Part shown: positions 8,804-17,685 of the stretch, piece by piece
Position numbering within the stretch: position 1 is the first letter of the stretch
Layout of the letters: each line of letters begins with the position of its first letter
Position numbers and translations under genes: made by a program
Origin: M0108 sp963841065
Lineage (GTDB): Bacteria; Pseudomonadota; Gammaproteobacteria; Chromatiales; Chromatiaceae
Length of the DNA stretch: 64,000 bases
Direction: 5' to 3'
Assembly (NCBI GenBank): GCA_963841065.1
Contig: CAWJBI010000020.1
Coordinates: forward strand, 1-64,000
Notes under the pieces: model-generated
The model's input: the letters and a program-made list of their open reading frames with translations, nothing else
Told to the model about the DNA's origin: nothing
The model's database searches: none

Positions 8804-9565
8804 ATGTTCAAGAAACTGGGTGTGATCGGCGGGGCCCTGGCGATCCTCGCTGTCGGCGCGGCAACGGCTGCCGACTGGAGTCTGGTCCAGGATGACATGA
8901 AGTTCATGCGCGAGGAGGAGAAGCTGGCGCGGGATGTCTACGCTAACCTCTACGACTTCCATTTGGCTAACGGCCTGACACTCACCGTATGCGACAACAT
9001 CGCCTACTCGGAGCAGCGGCATATGGAGGCCATGAAGCAACTGCTCGACAAGTACGGCATCGAGGATTCGGCGGTCGACGGGGGGCAGGGAACCTACCCG
9101 GACAGCTGTCTAGACCCTGAATGCACCTTCAATAACACCGGCCTCGGCGACCTCTATAACAAGCTGGTGGCGGATGGCAAGGTCTCGGGTTTGGGCACCC
9201 TCTTGGTCGGTGGCCTGATCGAGGAGGTTGACATGATCGATCTGGCCGAGGCGATCGCCACCGCGGAGGGTTACGCGGATATCCAGGGCGTTTACGACAA
9301 CCTGCTGTGCGGCTCCGGCAACCATCTGAGGGCCTTCGCCCACAACATCGAGCTGGCCACGGGCGATTCCTACATCGATGCGAGCGCGGCTTATGTGAGT
9401 GACTTCGGAATCCGGCCCGAGGTGGGGACAGAGGCGTATGACGCCTATGTGGCTTCCCTCAATGCCATCCTGGCCGCGCCCATGGAGCATTGTGATAGCG
9501 GCGCGGCGCGCCCCCAACCCAAGGGCGGCCCTCCGCAGGAAAGGCCGTTCCGCGGCGGCCGTTAG
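8804..9565 (+). CDS. Exported DUF2202 (ferritin-like fold) protein
   Basis: Protein of 253 residues with a signal peptide (1-23, ending ATAADW). The remainder matches the DUF2202 family: a four-helix bundle with acidic and His residues placed as in di-metal ferritin-like proteins (EEEKLARDVY, SEQRHMEAM, GLIEEVDMIDLAEAI, GSGNHLRAFAHNIE). Such residues suggest metal or redox chemistry in the periplasm, but the family function is not established. Four cysteines (in TVCDN, DSCLDPEC and LLCGSG) and a Pro/Gly/Arg-rich tail are seen. AGCGAGGTAAATCAG precedes the ATG. A strong terminator follows, so it forms its own unit behind the two-component pair. Confidence 0.88.
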   Translation: MFKKLGVIGGALAILAVGAATAADWSLVQDDMKFMREEEKLARDVYANLYDFHLANGLTLTVCDNIAYSEQRHMEAMKQLLDKYGIEDSAVDGGQGTYPDSCLDPECTFNNTGLGDLYNKLVADGKVSGLGTLLVGGLIEEVDMIDLAEAIATAEGYADIQGVYDNLLCGSGNHLRAFAHNIELATGDSYIDASAAYVSDFGIRPEVGTEAYDAYVASLNAILAAPMEHCDSGAARPQPKGGPPQERPFRGGR

Positions 9566-9588
9566 TCCCAGTCAAAGCGCCCCATGTG

Positions 9589-9630
9589 GCACTGACACCC
9601 CGGCCCCAGGCCGGGGCGTCAGTGCTTATT
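9589..9630 (+). terminator. Rho-independent terminator of the DUF2202 gene
   Basis: GCACTGACACCCCGGCC pairs with GGCCGGGGCGTCAGTGC across a CCA loop, with a single mismatch, and is followed by TTATT. It begins 24 bases after the stop codon. Confidence 0.8.
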
Positions 9631-9865
9631 CCAGGCAGTTGGCTCTCACTCCCCGGCATGGGGGGTGCGCGGGGCGCGGCGCGGTACGAAACAGCTTGTG
9701 TCGTGCAGGAGACTGTTTGGATGGGCTGGCCGGTTGGCGACAATAAGGCGGGAAAGTACTAATCCCCCACGGCCCACCCTTTGGGATCGCCATGACGGCG
9801 CTTTAGCCAGGGGACTTACCCTCGGCCCCTGGAGAGACCTCGACCCTGGTCACCATCAGGTCCAC
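9631..9865. other. Intergenic region without a recognisable gene
   Basis: Between the DUF2202 terminator and the end of gloA. Open frames here are short and have no start signal or family resemblance, and I see no RNA gene or repeat. Confidence 0.5.
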
Positions 9866-10252
9866 TCAATCCTTCCGTCCAATCAACTCGATGGGATAGC
9901 CATCCGGGTCCGCCACGAAGGCGATGATGGTGGTGCCGGCGTTCATGGGCCCGGCCTCGCGCATGATGTTCCCGCCCCGCCCCCGGATCTTCTCGCAGGC
10001 ACGATAGACATCATCGACTTCCAGGGCAATGTGGCCGAAGCCGGTGCCCAGTTCATAGGCGCTCACGCCCCAGTTGTAGGTCAGCTCGATGACCGCCTGC
10101 GCCGACTCCTCCCCGTATCCCAGAAACGCCAGGGTGAACTGACCGTCCGGGTAGTCCTTGCGGCGCAGCAACCGCATTTCCAGCACCTTGGTATAGAAGT
10201 CGATGGACCGGTCCAGGTCCCCGACGCGGAGCATGATGTGCAGGATTCTCAT
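9866..10252 (-). CDS. gloA: Lactoylglutathione lyase (glyoxalase I)
   Basis: Protein of 128 residues that isomerises the methylglyoxal-glutathione adduct to S-lactoylglutathione in the cytoplasm. The start at MRILHIMLRVGDLDRS matches the conserved N terminus of bacterial GloA, so the two upstream in-frame ATGs (10267, 10258) are less likely. Metal ligands are visible in order: His in RILHIML, Glu in AVIELTYNW, His in GFGHIALEVDD and Glu in GYPIELI, the pattern of Ni-type enzymes. Length is normal. It is monocistronic. Confidence 0.95.
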   Translation of the reverse strand: MRILHIMLRVGDLDRSIDFYTKVLEMRLLRRKDYPDGQFTLAFLGYGEESAQAVIELTYNWGVSAYELGTGFGHIALEVDDVYRACEKIRGRGGNIMREAGPMNAGTTIIAFVADPDGYPIELIGRKD

Positions 10253-10385
10253 CGGCATTTTTCCCATTCATGGTTGTCTTTGATGCTTCGCCACGCCTCA
10301 TGAGGCTCGCTCCCGTCCGTTGCCCGGGATGCGGCCCGTCCACCGGCCATGCGCCATCGGTACGCCTTGTAGGCACACGCAGAGG

Positions 10386-10418
10386 CAAGTGCTTGGGCCT
10401 TGCGATTCCAAGCACTTG
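10386..10418. repeat. Perfect 11-base inverted repeat, possible terminator
   Basis: CAAGTGCTTGG and CCAAGCACTTG flank an 11-base loop just beyond the 3' end of the Pro/Gln-rich gene at 10429. It could stop that minus-strand transcript, though no T-run follows. Confidence 0.45.
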
Positions 10419-10428
10419 TTCTGGCTAG

Positions 10429-11146
10429 TTAATTCTTGCCGCCGCCAAACATGTTCATGGGATTTGGCATCTTGTTCATCATGTTACTCGGGTTGAAGCC
10501 GCCCTTGTCCTTGCCGTCCTCGTTCCGGTTATCCACCGGCGGCTGGCCTTGGGGCGACTGGCCTTGGGGCGGATAGCCTTGAGGCGACTGGCCTTGGGGC
10601 GGATAGCCGGGAGAGGTGCCGTAGGCCCCCGGAGGCAGTGGATAGGCGCCGGGCGGTTGTGCGGAGACACCTGCATCGGGGGGAGCGGCCCCCGGCGCCA
10701 CGGGAAATAAGGTGCGGCGGAGGGCGGATAGCCTGCGGGCATGCGTGGGGGAGGGTAGGTCCATTGGGCAGGAGGATAGGTCCATTGGGCGGGGGGGAGG
10801 ACCATTGGGCGGGCGGGTAGGCGCCAGCAGGCGGGGCATATCCGGGCTGTTCGCCGTAGGTCGCCGGCGGGACCGGAGCGGATTCGCGGGCCTGGGGCGG
10901 CGGTGGCGGCGCATATCTAGGGTAGGAAGATGGTTTATTGCGCTGGGAGGCGGGCGGCGCTCCAACCTGGGATGGATTAGAGGGTGCGCCCCAGGGTCCG
11001 CTGGAACCGGGAAAGCTCATGCCGGGGCCGCCAAAGCCCGGCATGGGGGCTTGGGGTGAAGAACCGCCGTAACCGCTGGCAACGGCGGTACTGGCGACGA
11101 ATAGGGCCATCAGACTGACGGCTGTTGCGCTGTATTTTGTGGTCAT
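10429..11146 (-). CDS. Exported Pro/Gln/Tyr-rich low-complexity protein (frame broken)
   Basis: CGGAGGACAAC precedes the ATG at 11146, and a signal peptide ends near VASTAVASGYGG. The mature protein is dominated by Pro, Gly, Gln, Ser and Tyr, with repeats such as PPAQW, PPGAY and a duplicated YPPQGQSPQG. The frame changes at least twice (about 10800 and 10700), each time fitting one lost base; the natural end is probably the frame finishing SNMMNKMPNPMNMFGGGKN at 10429. The repetitive, GC-rich DNA is prone to sequencing error, so the breaks may not be real. Function is unknown; composition suggests a surface or cell-wall associated disordered protein. Confidence 0.6.
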
Positions 11147-11203
11147 GTTGTCCTCCGAATGGTGGGGTCCGCCCGAGAAAGGGGATTATCTAAAAAAACT
11201 TCA

Positions 11204-11312
11204 GCGTTCAGACCCCCTCTCCCCAACCCTCCCCCGCGAGGGGGGAGGGAGCCAGAGAATCAGTGGCTTGAGCTACTGAACCCAACCGACGCGGCCGGGG
11301 GGGTCTGAACGC
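11204..11312. repeat. MITE-like unit with 14-base terminal inverted repeats
   Basis: GCGTTCAGACCCCC (11204-11217) and its exact complement GGGGGTCTGAACGC (11299-11312) bound about 81 bases. Inside is a second hairpin, CCCTCCCCC/GGGGGGAGGG (about 11227-11249). The unit codes for nothing and lies between the Pro-rich gene promoter and the CAP gene terminator. Structure suggests a small non-autonomous mobile or REP-like element. Only one copy is in this window. Confidence 0.5.
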
Positions 11313-11321
11313 CTACAAATA

Positions 11322-11354
11322 AACAAGGCCGGAATCATCCGGCCTTGTTGTTTT
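11322..11354 (-). terminator. Rho-independent terminator of the CAP-domain gene
   Basis: AACAAGGCCGGA pairs perfectly with TCCGGCCTTGTT. On the minus strand the stem is followed by TATTTG; on the plus strand by GTTTT. It lies 74 bases past the stop codon of the leftward CAP gene and probably ends its transcript. Confidence 0.8.
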
Positions 11355-11427
11355 CCGATTGCATAAGGTTGATTCAGTGGGCGCGAATGAATTCGCACCT
11401 ACCCGCCTCTAACCGACCCGTATTGAA

Positions 11428-11949
11428 TCAATAGGGTTTTCTCCCAACCCAATTGCCCGGCGGCTGGTACTGACAGACCCACACCTGCTCACGTGAGTCA
11501 TCGCACACCGCGACGGCACAGCCCACCCTGGTGGTACTTTTCCAAACGATTTGCGTGTAATGCCCGCACATTTTGCCAGTGGCACAGCGGTTGTTCTTGT
11601 AGTCATAGTTGGCACGCTCGCTGCCCCAGTCGTCCACAACCTTCTTCGGGCTGACTTTCTGCAGTTCGCGCTTGCCATCCGACCATTTGATTGCACTCGC
11701 CCAATACAGATTCTCACCGTATCGCCCATTAGGCTTGCTGTGCTGCATGCGGCACTGGTTGGATTGCTTCAGATGGTTCGCCCATTTCTGGGCAGAAGCG
11801 GCAAGCTCAGGCGAATAAGCGAGGGGTGGGGCGCCAACTGTTTCGCGCCAGCGATTGTGCGCGGCCACCATTCGGTCCGCATCCACCTCTAACGCCTGCG
11901 CCGACAGGGCAGGGACGAGACAGCAAATGAGCAGGAGTCGCTTTAACAT
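11428..11949 (-). CDS. Exported CAP/SCP-domain protein
   Basis: Protein of 173 residues with a signal peptide (MLKRLLLICCLVPALSAQA). The rest is one CAP domain (CRISP, antigen 5, PR-1 fold): AHNRWRETVGAPPLAYSPEL at the start, His in YGENLYW context, GHYTQIVWKSTTRVGCAVA and CQYQPPGNWVG near the end. Cysteines in NNRCATGKMCGHY and CDDS are typical of the disulfide pattern. In bacteria these secreted proteins have uncertain roles. An in-frame ATG at 11967 exists, but the signal peptide begins more naturally at 11949. It is transcribed alone. Confidence 0.9.
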   Translation of the reverse strand: MLKRLLLICCLVPALSAQALEVDADRMVAAHNRWRETVGAPPLAYSPELAASAQKWANHLKQSNQCRMQHSKPNGRYGENLYWASAIKWSDGKRELQKVSPKKVVDDWGSERANYDYKNNRCATGKMCGHYTQIVWKSTTRVGCAVAVCDDSREQVWVCQYQPPGNWVGRKPY

Positions 11950-12060
11950 TTCACAGGTAGTTAGCATAGACCAGCATTAGGTTGATCCGCCTTATGTTCT
12001 GGTGTTTCCGAGCTTTGAGGTGGGTCGGCGACGGGTAGGCGGTCTTGTGATGTTATCCAC

Positions 12061-12098
12061 AAAAATAAAAAGGCTTAGAGCCTTTCGGTTCTAAGCCT
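12061..12098 (-). terminator. Terminator of tRNA-Asn
   Basis: On the minus strand AGGCTTAG pairs with CTAAGCCT and is followed by TTTTATTTTT. It starts about 10 bases after the tRNA CCA end. Confidence 0.9.
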
Positions 12099-12108
12099 CT
12101 GTCTAATT

Positions 12109-12184
12109 TGGCTCCCCGGCGTGGACTCGAACCACGGACCTAATGATTAACAGTCATCCGCTCTACCGACTGAGCTACCGGGGA
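12109..12184 (-). tRNA. tRNA-Asn (anticodon GTT)
   Basis: The 76-base minus-strand sequence folds as a standard cloverleaf: acceptor TCCCCGG with CCGGGGA, D arm GCTCAGTCGGTAGAGC, anticodon loop CTGTTAA with GTT, T arm GTGGTTCGAGTCCAC, discriminator G and an encoded CCA. It is a single tRNA with its own terminator. Confidence 0.97.
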
Positions 12185-12296
12185 ATGGTTTAAGCGCGCC
12201 ATTTTATTGGCCATTTTTACCGGAGTCAAGGACCGCGCGCGGCCACGCAAGGGCAGCACGCGGTCCCGACCGGCCAAGCCGCCGGGCGTTACCCCG

Positions 12297-13481
12297 TCAG
12301 CCGATGACGCTGGCGATGCGGTCGAGGGCCTTTTCCAGGTTGGCGCGACTGGTGGCGATGGAGATGCGCACATGGCCGCCGAGGCCGAAGGCGGAGCCGG
12401 GGACGAGGGCGACGCCCGCCTTCTCGATGAGGTACTCGGCCAGCTCCAGGTCATCCTTGACGCCGTCGATGGCGTCGATCATGCCCTGGACCTTGGGGAA
12501 GACGTAGAAGGTGCCATCGGTGGGCAGACATTCGATGCCGGCCATGGTGTTGAGGCGCGCGACCACGTAGTCGTGGCGCTCCTTGAAGGCGGCGCCCATG
12601 GTGGCGATGCAGTCCTGGGGACCTTCCAGGGCGGCTTGGGCGGCGACCTGGGAGATGGAGGTCGGGTTGGAGGTGCTCTGGCCCTGGATCTTCTTCATGG
12701 CCTTGATGATATCGGCGGGGCCGCCGGCGTAGCCGATGCGCCAGCCGGTCATGGAGTAGGCCTTGGAGACGCCGTTGAGGACCAGGGTGCGCGGGGCCAG
12801 GTCGGGGCAGGCGTTGAGGATGTTGACGAAGGGTTCGCTGCTCCAGCGGATGTGCTCGTACATGTCGTCGGTGGCGATGACGGCCTTAGGGTGACGACGC
12901 AGGACCTCGCCCAGACCCGCCAGCTCGGCATGGCTGTAGGACATGCCGGTAGGGTTGGAGGGACTGTTGATGACGACCAGGGCGGTGCGCTCGGTCAGGG
13001 CCGCCTCGAGCTGGGCCGGGGTGATCTTGAAGCGCTGGTCCGCGCCCGCGTCAACGATGACGGGTACGCCGCCGGCCAGGAGCGACATGTCTGGATAGGA
13101 GACCCAGTAGGGGGCGGGGATGATGACCTCGTCGCCCGGGTCCAGGATGGCCTGGGCCAGGTTGTAGAAGCTCTGCTTGCCGCCGCAGGAGACCAGGATC
13201 TCTTCGACCTGATAGTCGAAGCCATTCTCGCGCTTGAACTTATCGACAATGGCGCGCCTCAGTTCGAGGGTGCCTTCCACCGGCGTGTATTTGGTGAAGC
13301 CGTCATGGATGGCCTTGATGGCCGCCTCCTTGATGTGGTCCGGGGTATCGAAGTCCGGCTCGCCGGCACCCAGGCCGACGACGTCCTTGCCCGCGGCGCG
13401 CAGGGCCTTGGCGCGGGCGGTGATGGCGAGGGTCGCCGAAGGCTTGACGGATTGTACGCGGGCGGAAAGTTTGCTGCTCAT
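12297..13481 (-). CDS. Pyridoxal-phosphate aspartate aminotransferase (class I, AatA-type)
   Basis: Cytoplasmic enzyme of 394 residues that transfers the amino group between aspartate and 2-oxoglutarate. It belongs to subgroup Ib by its N terminus (VKPSATLAITARAKALRAAG, then GLGAGEPDFDTP), its SPSNPTGMSYSHAEL segment and its PLP-lysine motif NGVSKAYSMTGWRIGY. The C-terminal substrate arginine lies in HVRISIATS. It starts at MSSKLSARV and is divergent from uvrB across 159 bases. The tRNA-Asn gene follows on the same strand. Confidence 0.95.
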   Translation of the reverse strand: MSSKLSARVQSVKPSATLAITARAKALRAAGKDVVGLGAGEPDFDTPDHIKEAAIKAIHDGFTKYTPVEGTLELRRAIVDKFKRENGFDYQVEEILVSCGGKQSFYNLAQAILDPGDEVIIPAPYWVSYPDMSLLAGGVPVIVDAGADQRFKITPAQLEAALTERTALVVINSPSNPTGMSYSHAELAGLGEVLRRHPKAVIATDDMYEHIRWSSEPFVNILNACPDLAPRTLVLNGVSKAYSMTGWRIGYAGGPADIIKAMKKIQGQSTSNPTSISQVAAQAALEGPQDCIATMGAAFKERHDYVVARLNTMAGIECLPTDGTFYVFPKVQGMIDAIDGVKDDLELAEYLIEKAGVALVPGSAFGLGGHVRISIATSRANLEKALDRIASVIG

Positions 13482-13640
13482 CGGTCCTGTTCTCGACTCT
13501 TTGCCGGTGGGGGAGGTTTAGCGCCCTGGCAATCGTGGGCGTGGCTCCCAATAATAGCGAAACGCGCCATTTCCGGCACGGGGATTCACCACCTTTACGG
13601 CTTTACCCAGCGCCCTGCCTCGGAAACACCGCCGCCCCTC

Positions 13641-15659
13641 ATGAGCAAGCTCCCCGACAAACCCTTCGAACTGGTCTCGAAATTCAATCCCGCCGGCGAT
13701 CAGCCGGAGGCCATCCGCCGCCTGGTGACGGGGCTGCGGGATGGCGAGGCGGGACTGACCCTGCTGGGGGTCACGGGGTCGGGCAAGACCTTCACCGTCG
13801 CCAATGTCATTCAGGAACTCCAGCGCCCGGCCCTGGTGCTGGCGCCCAACAAGACCCTGGCGGCCCAGCTCTATGGCGAGATGCGCGACTTCTTCCCGCG
13901 CAACGCCGTGGAGTATTTCGTCTCCTACTACGACTATTACCAGCCGGAGGCCTATGTCCCCTCCTCGGACACCTACATCGAGAAGGACGCCTCCATCAAC
14001 GAGCACATCGAGCAGATGCGCCTCTCGGCCACCAAGGCGCTCCTGGAGCGGCCGGACGTCATTATCGTCGCCACCGTCTCCTCCATCTACGGCCTGGGGG
14101 ACCCGGATGCCTATCTGCGCATGGTGCTGCACCTGAGCCGCGGCGACCGGGTGGACCAGCGCGCCCTCCTGCGCCGGCTGGCGGACCTGCAGTACAAGCG
14201 CAACGAGGTGGAGCTGCACCGCGGCACCTTCCGGGTGCGGGGCGACGTCATCGACATCCATCCGGCGGAGTCGGACGAGGAGGCCCTGCGCGTCACCCTC
14301 TTCGATGAGGAGATCGAGTCCCTGGCGGTCTTCGACCCCCTCACCGGCGAGGTGCTGCGCAAGGTCGCCCGCTATACCGTCTTCCCCAAGACCCACTATG
14401 CCACGCCCCGGGAGACGGTCCTGGCGGCGGTGGACCAGATCAAGGTGGAGCTCCGGGAGCGCCTGACCTGGCTGCGGGAACACGACAAGCTGGTGGAGGC
14501 CCAGCGCCTGGAGCAGCGCACCCTCTTCGATCTGGAGATGATGGTGGAGGTGGGTTACTGCTCCGGGGTCGAGAACTACTCCCGCTACCTGTCCGGGCGC
14601 GGGCCGGGCGAGCCACCGCCGACCCTCTACGACTATCTGCCCGACAACGCCCTCCTCATCATCGACGAAAGCCACGTCACCGTGCCCCAGCTCGGCGGCA
14701 TGTACAAGGGCGACCGCTCGCGCAAGGAGAACCTGGTGGAGTACGGCTTCCGCCTGCCCTCGGCCCTGGATAACCGCCCCCTGCGCTTCGAGGAATTCCA
14801 GGAGCGCCAGCCCCAGACCATCTATGTCTCCGCCACCCCGCGCGACTACGAGATCCAGCACTCCGGGGCCGTCGTCGAGCAGGTGGTGCGGCCCACGGGG
14901 CTGGTGGACCCGGATCTGGAGGTCCGGCCGGCCCTGAGCCAGGTCGATAATCTCCTGTCGGAGATTCGGGCCCGGGTCAGCCACGACGAACGGGTCCTGG
15001 TCACCACCCTCACCAAGCGCATGGCGGAGGATCTCACCGACTATATGAACGACCACGGCGTACGGGTGCGCTATCTGCACTCGGACATCGACACCGTGGA
15101 GCGGGTGGAGATCATCCGCGACCTGCGCCTGGGGGAGTTCGATGTGCTGGTGGGCATCAACCTGCTGCGCGAGGGTCTGGACATGCCCGAGGTGTCGCTG
15201 GTGGCCATCCTGGATGCCGACAAGGAGGGCTTCCTGCGCTCCGAGGGCTCGCTGATCCAGACCATTGGCCGCGCCGCCCGCCACGTCAACGGCAAGGCCA
15301 TCCTCTACGCCGACAAGATCACCGGCTCCATGGAGCGCGCCATTGGCGAGACCGAGCGCCGCCGCGCCAAGCAGACCGAATTCAACGCCCTCCACGGCAT
15401 CACGCCCCAGACCATCCACAAGGCCATCGCCGACATTCTGGAGGGGGCAACGCCGGGTGGACCCCGGTCGGCCCGGGAATACGCCCAGGTGGCGGAGGAA
15501 ATGGTCGAGTACGCCAGCCTCACCCCGGCCCAGATGGCGCGTAAGATCAAGGCCCTGGAGAAGGAGATGTATGGCTACGCCAAGGATCTGGAGTTCGAAA
15601 AGGCGGCGGCGGTCCGCGACCGGCTCAAGGAGTTGCAGATGAAGGGGCTGGCGGCCTGA
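13641..15659 (+). CDS. uvrB: Excinuclease ABC subunit B
   Basis: Protein of 672 residues, the damage-verifying helicase of nucleotide excision repair, which acts with UvrA and UvrC. Walker A GVTGSGKTFT is near residue 40. The beta-hairpin YYDYYQPEAYVPSSDTYIEK and helicase motifs IIDESHVTVPQ, SATP, GINLLREGLDMPE and QTIGRAARH follow in order. The C-terminal UVR domain (AKDLEFEKAAAVRDRL) binds UvrC. The open frame extends upstream to 12207 without a stop, but that part is opposite the aminotransferase; the ATG at 13641 gives the standard N terminus. Confidence 0.97.
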   Translation: MSKLPDKPFELVSKFNPAGDQPEAIRRLVTGLRDGEAGLTLLGVTGSGKTFTVANVIQELQRPALVLAPNKTLAAQLYGEMRDFFPRNAVEYFVSYYDYYQPEAYVPSSDTYIEKDASINEHIEQMRLSATKALLERPDVIIVATVSSIYGLGDPDAYLRMVLHLSRGDRVDQRALLRRLADLQYKRNEVELHRGTFRVRGDVIDIHPAESDEEALRVTLFDEEIESLAVFDPLTGEVLRKVARYTVFPKTHYATPRETVLAAVDQIKVELRERLTWLREHDKLVEAQRLEQRTLFDLEMMVEVGYCSGVENYSRYLSGRGPGEPPPTLYDYLPDNALLIIDESHVTVPQLGGMYKGDRSRKENLVEYGFRLPSALDNRPLRFEEFQERQPQTIYVSATPRDYEIQHSGAVVEQVVRPTGLVDPDLEVRPALSQVDNLLSEIRARVSHDERVLVTTLTKRMAEDLTDYMNDHGVRVRYLHSDIDTVERVEIIRDLRLGEFDVLVGINLLREGLDMPEVSLVAILDADKEGFLRSEGSLIQTIGRAARHVNGKAILYADKITGSMERAIGETERRRAKQTEFNALHGITPQTIHKAIADILEGATPGGPRSAREYAQVAEEMVEYASLTPAQMARKIKALEKEMYGYAKDLEFEKAAAVRDRLKELQMKGLAA

Positions 15660-15664
15660 TGGGC

Positions 15665-15850
15665 TTCGCCCTGGTTATGGCGCCGAATCCACAAGACGAT
15701 CCGCTCCGGCGCCACCGCCCCAACCGTGGCATTGATGATGTCGCGGGCGATCTCGTCCAAATCCGTCACCTTGGCATTAGCCTGGGACATCGCCGGCAGG
15801 GTCCGCTCGGTCATTAACCACCCTCCTCTCGTGCAAGGCCGAGAATGCCA
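15665..15850 (-). pseudogene. Remnant of an MNT-type nucleotidyltransferase (antitoxin-like) locus
   Basis: A minus-strand frame from 15814 reads VTDLDEIARDIINATVGAV then APERIVLWIRRH, which resembles the start of minimal nucleotidyltransferases (PERIVLFGSRARG in intact proteins) with the catalytic GSRARG destroyed. Just upstream, ALHERRVVN recalls the end of another such protein. The stretch is similar to 26.79-26.82 kb. It runs into the uvrB 3' end and cannot be a working gene. Confidence 0.35.
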
Positions 15851-15919
15851 AGTCGATACAGAAGGCGTTCATCACACGGCAGCAAGTCCCTTTCTGTCAA
15901 GTTCTCCCTCTCTGCCGGG

Positions 15920-16783
15920 TTAATGGACGATCTGACCGAACTTGCCGCTGTTGAAGTCGTGGATCGCCTGGCTGATCTCCTGCCGGGTATTCATGACGAA
16001 GGGGCCGTGACCCACGATGGGTTCGTTGAGCGGCTCGCCATTCAGCAGCAGCACCATGGCATCTTCCGGGATATCGCAGGCGAGTTGCGTCCCTTCGCGC
16101 TGCATGACGGCCAGCTCGGCCGCGCGGATGGTGTGGGCGCCGATCTGGAGCGACCCCCGGAGGACAAACAAGGCGGTGGTGTGCCCGGCAGGCAGGTCGA
16201 TGGATAGCGAACGGCCCGCCTGGAGGCGCAGGTCCCAGACGTTCATGGGGGTAAAGGTGCGGGCCGCCCCCTGGGTATCGCCGTACCGACCGGCGATGAT
16301 CCGGGCCGTGCCGGCCTCCTGGGGCAAGGCGACGATGGGGATCTGGTCAGCGGTGAGGCCCTGGTAGCCGGGGGCCGCCATCTTGTCCTTGGCCGGCAGA
16401 TTGACCCAGAGCTGGACCATCTCGAAGGGCCCACCCTGGCGGGCGAAGTCGGCGCTGTGATATTCGTCGTGGATCAAGCCAGAGGCCGCCGTCATCCACT
16501 GGACGTCGCCCGGGCCAATGGTGCCGCCGCCACCCGACGAATCCCGATGCGAGACGCCGCCCGCATAGACCAGGGTCACCGTCTCGAATCCCCGGTGCGG
16601 ATGCTGGCCGACGCCCCGGCGCTCGCTGGTCGGCGTGAAATCAACCGGGCCGGCATAGTCCATCAGCAGGAAGGGCGACATTTCGGCGGCGATATCCTGG
16701 TAAGAAAAGATAGTCCGCACCGGGAAGCCATCGCCGACCCAGTGACTGCCGCTGCTGCGTTTGATAAAGGCGAGTTCTTTCAT
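15920..16783 (-). CDS. Pirin family protein
   Basis: Protein of 287 residues with the two-cupin pirin fold. The metal-binding N-terminal cupin shows GQHPHRGFETVTLVYAGG and, after GPGDVQWMTAASGLIHDEYH, the third and fourth ligand positions. Pirins bind Fe or other metals; bacterial members have been linked to quercetinase-like activity and redox sensing, so the exact job is open. A second pirin gene lies 108 bases upstream on the same strand, then two YceI genes and cytochrome b561: a stress or redox operon. Confidence 0.93.
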   Translation of the reverse strand: MKELAFIKRSSGSHWVGDGFPVRTIFSYQDIAAEMSPFLLMDYAGPVDFTPTSERRGVGQHPHRGFETVTLVYAGGVSHRDSSGGGGTIGPGDVQWMTAASGLIHDEYHSADFARQGGPFEMVQLWVNLPAKDKMAAPGYQGLTADQIPIVALPQEAGTARIIAGRYGDTQGAARTFTPMNVWDLRLQAGRSLSIDLPAGHTTALFVLRGSLQIGAHTIRAAELAVMQREGTQLACDIPEDAMVLLLNGEPLNEPIVGHGPFVMNTRQEISQAIHDFNSGKFGQIVH

Positions 16784-16891
16784 GATGAAAGATCCAGAAC
16801 TGGGGGTTCGGGTTTAGCGGTGAAGCCGTATTGGGGTGATTTCTCGTTTGGCGGTAGCCACCGGCTGATTCAATAGCCGGGCCACTCTCCC

Positions 16892-17612
16892 TCAGTAGCT
16901 GGGCAATTCGACCGGCCGCAGGTCGAAGACCAGCACCTCGGCGCTTCTCGCCCTGGCCGAAGCTGATCGCTGCGACGTTGCGCAGGCGGGCGCCGTCCCC
17001 CGCCATCAGGCGTTGGCCGTTGACCGCCAGCGCGCCGCGCGCCACCTGGATGTAGGCATAGCGGTTCTCCGGCAAGGTCAAGACCTGCTGTTCTTGACCG
17101 TCAAACAGTCCGGCATAGACCCGGGCGTCCTGATAGACCGCCAGGGACCCCTCGGTACCCTCCGGGGAGATGATCAGGCGCAGCTTGCCCCGCTTGTCCG
17201 CCTCCTCGAACCGCTGCTGCTGGTAGCGCGGGGTGACCCCCTTGCGGTTCGGGACGATCCAGATCTGCAGAAAATGCACCAACTCCTGGCGCGAGGCGTT
17301 GAATTCGCTGTGGCGGATGCCCGAGCCGGCGCTCATCATCTGCACATCGCCGGGGCGGATGACGGAGCCCGTACCCATGGAGTCCTTGTGCTCCAGGGCC
17401 CCCTCCAGGACATAGGTGAAGATCTCCATGTCGCGATGACCGTGGGTGTCAAAGCCCCGGCCCGGCTGGACGCGATCATCGTTGATCACCAGCAGATCCG
17501 AGAAGCCGGCCTGTTCCGGGTCGTAGTAGCTGCCGAAGGAAAAGCTGTGTCGGGAATGCAACCAGCCCAGCTTGGCGAGACCCCGGTCGGCGGCGGGTCT
17601 GAGTTCGAGCAT
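16892..17612 (-). CDS. Pirin family protein, YhhW-like (one frameshift near the end)
   Basis: About 239 residues in the style of E. coli YhhW. Metal ligands lie in FDTHGHRDMEIFTYVLEG and SAGSGIRHSEFNAS. The frame breaks near 16948: after FGQGEK the DNA reads AAGCGCCGAGG, and removing one base gives AEVLVFDLRPVELPSY and a stop at 16892, the usual C terminus of the family. Without the correction the frame runs on into the other pirin gene. AGAGAGG lies upstream of the ATG at 17612; an upstream in-frame start at 17669 would add an unlikely leader. Second gene from the end of the operon. Confidence 0.88.
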
Positions 17613-17685
17613 GTCCAATACCTCTCTGTAGGCCGCGGCGACGGGCACTCGGCGGGGAGTGCCCGTCACGGCGGCAGTCCGGGCC

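Noticed and set aside
12207..13640. Possible 478-residue N-terminal extension of UvrB.
   Set aside because: It is the open frame opposite the aminotransferase gene, and UvrB has a standard start at 13641.
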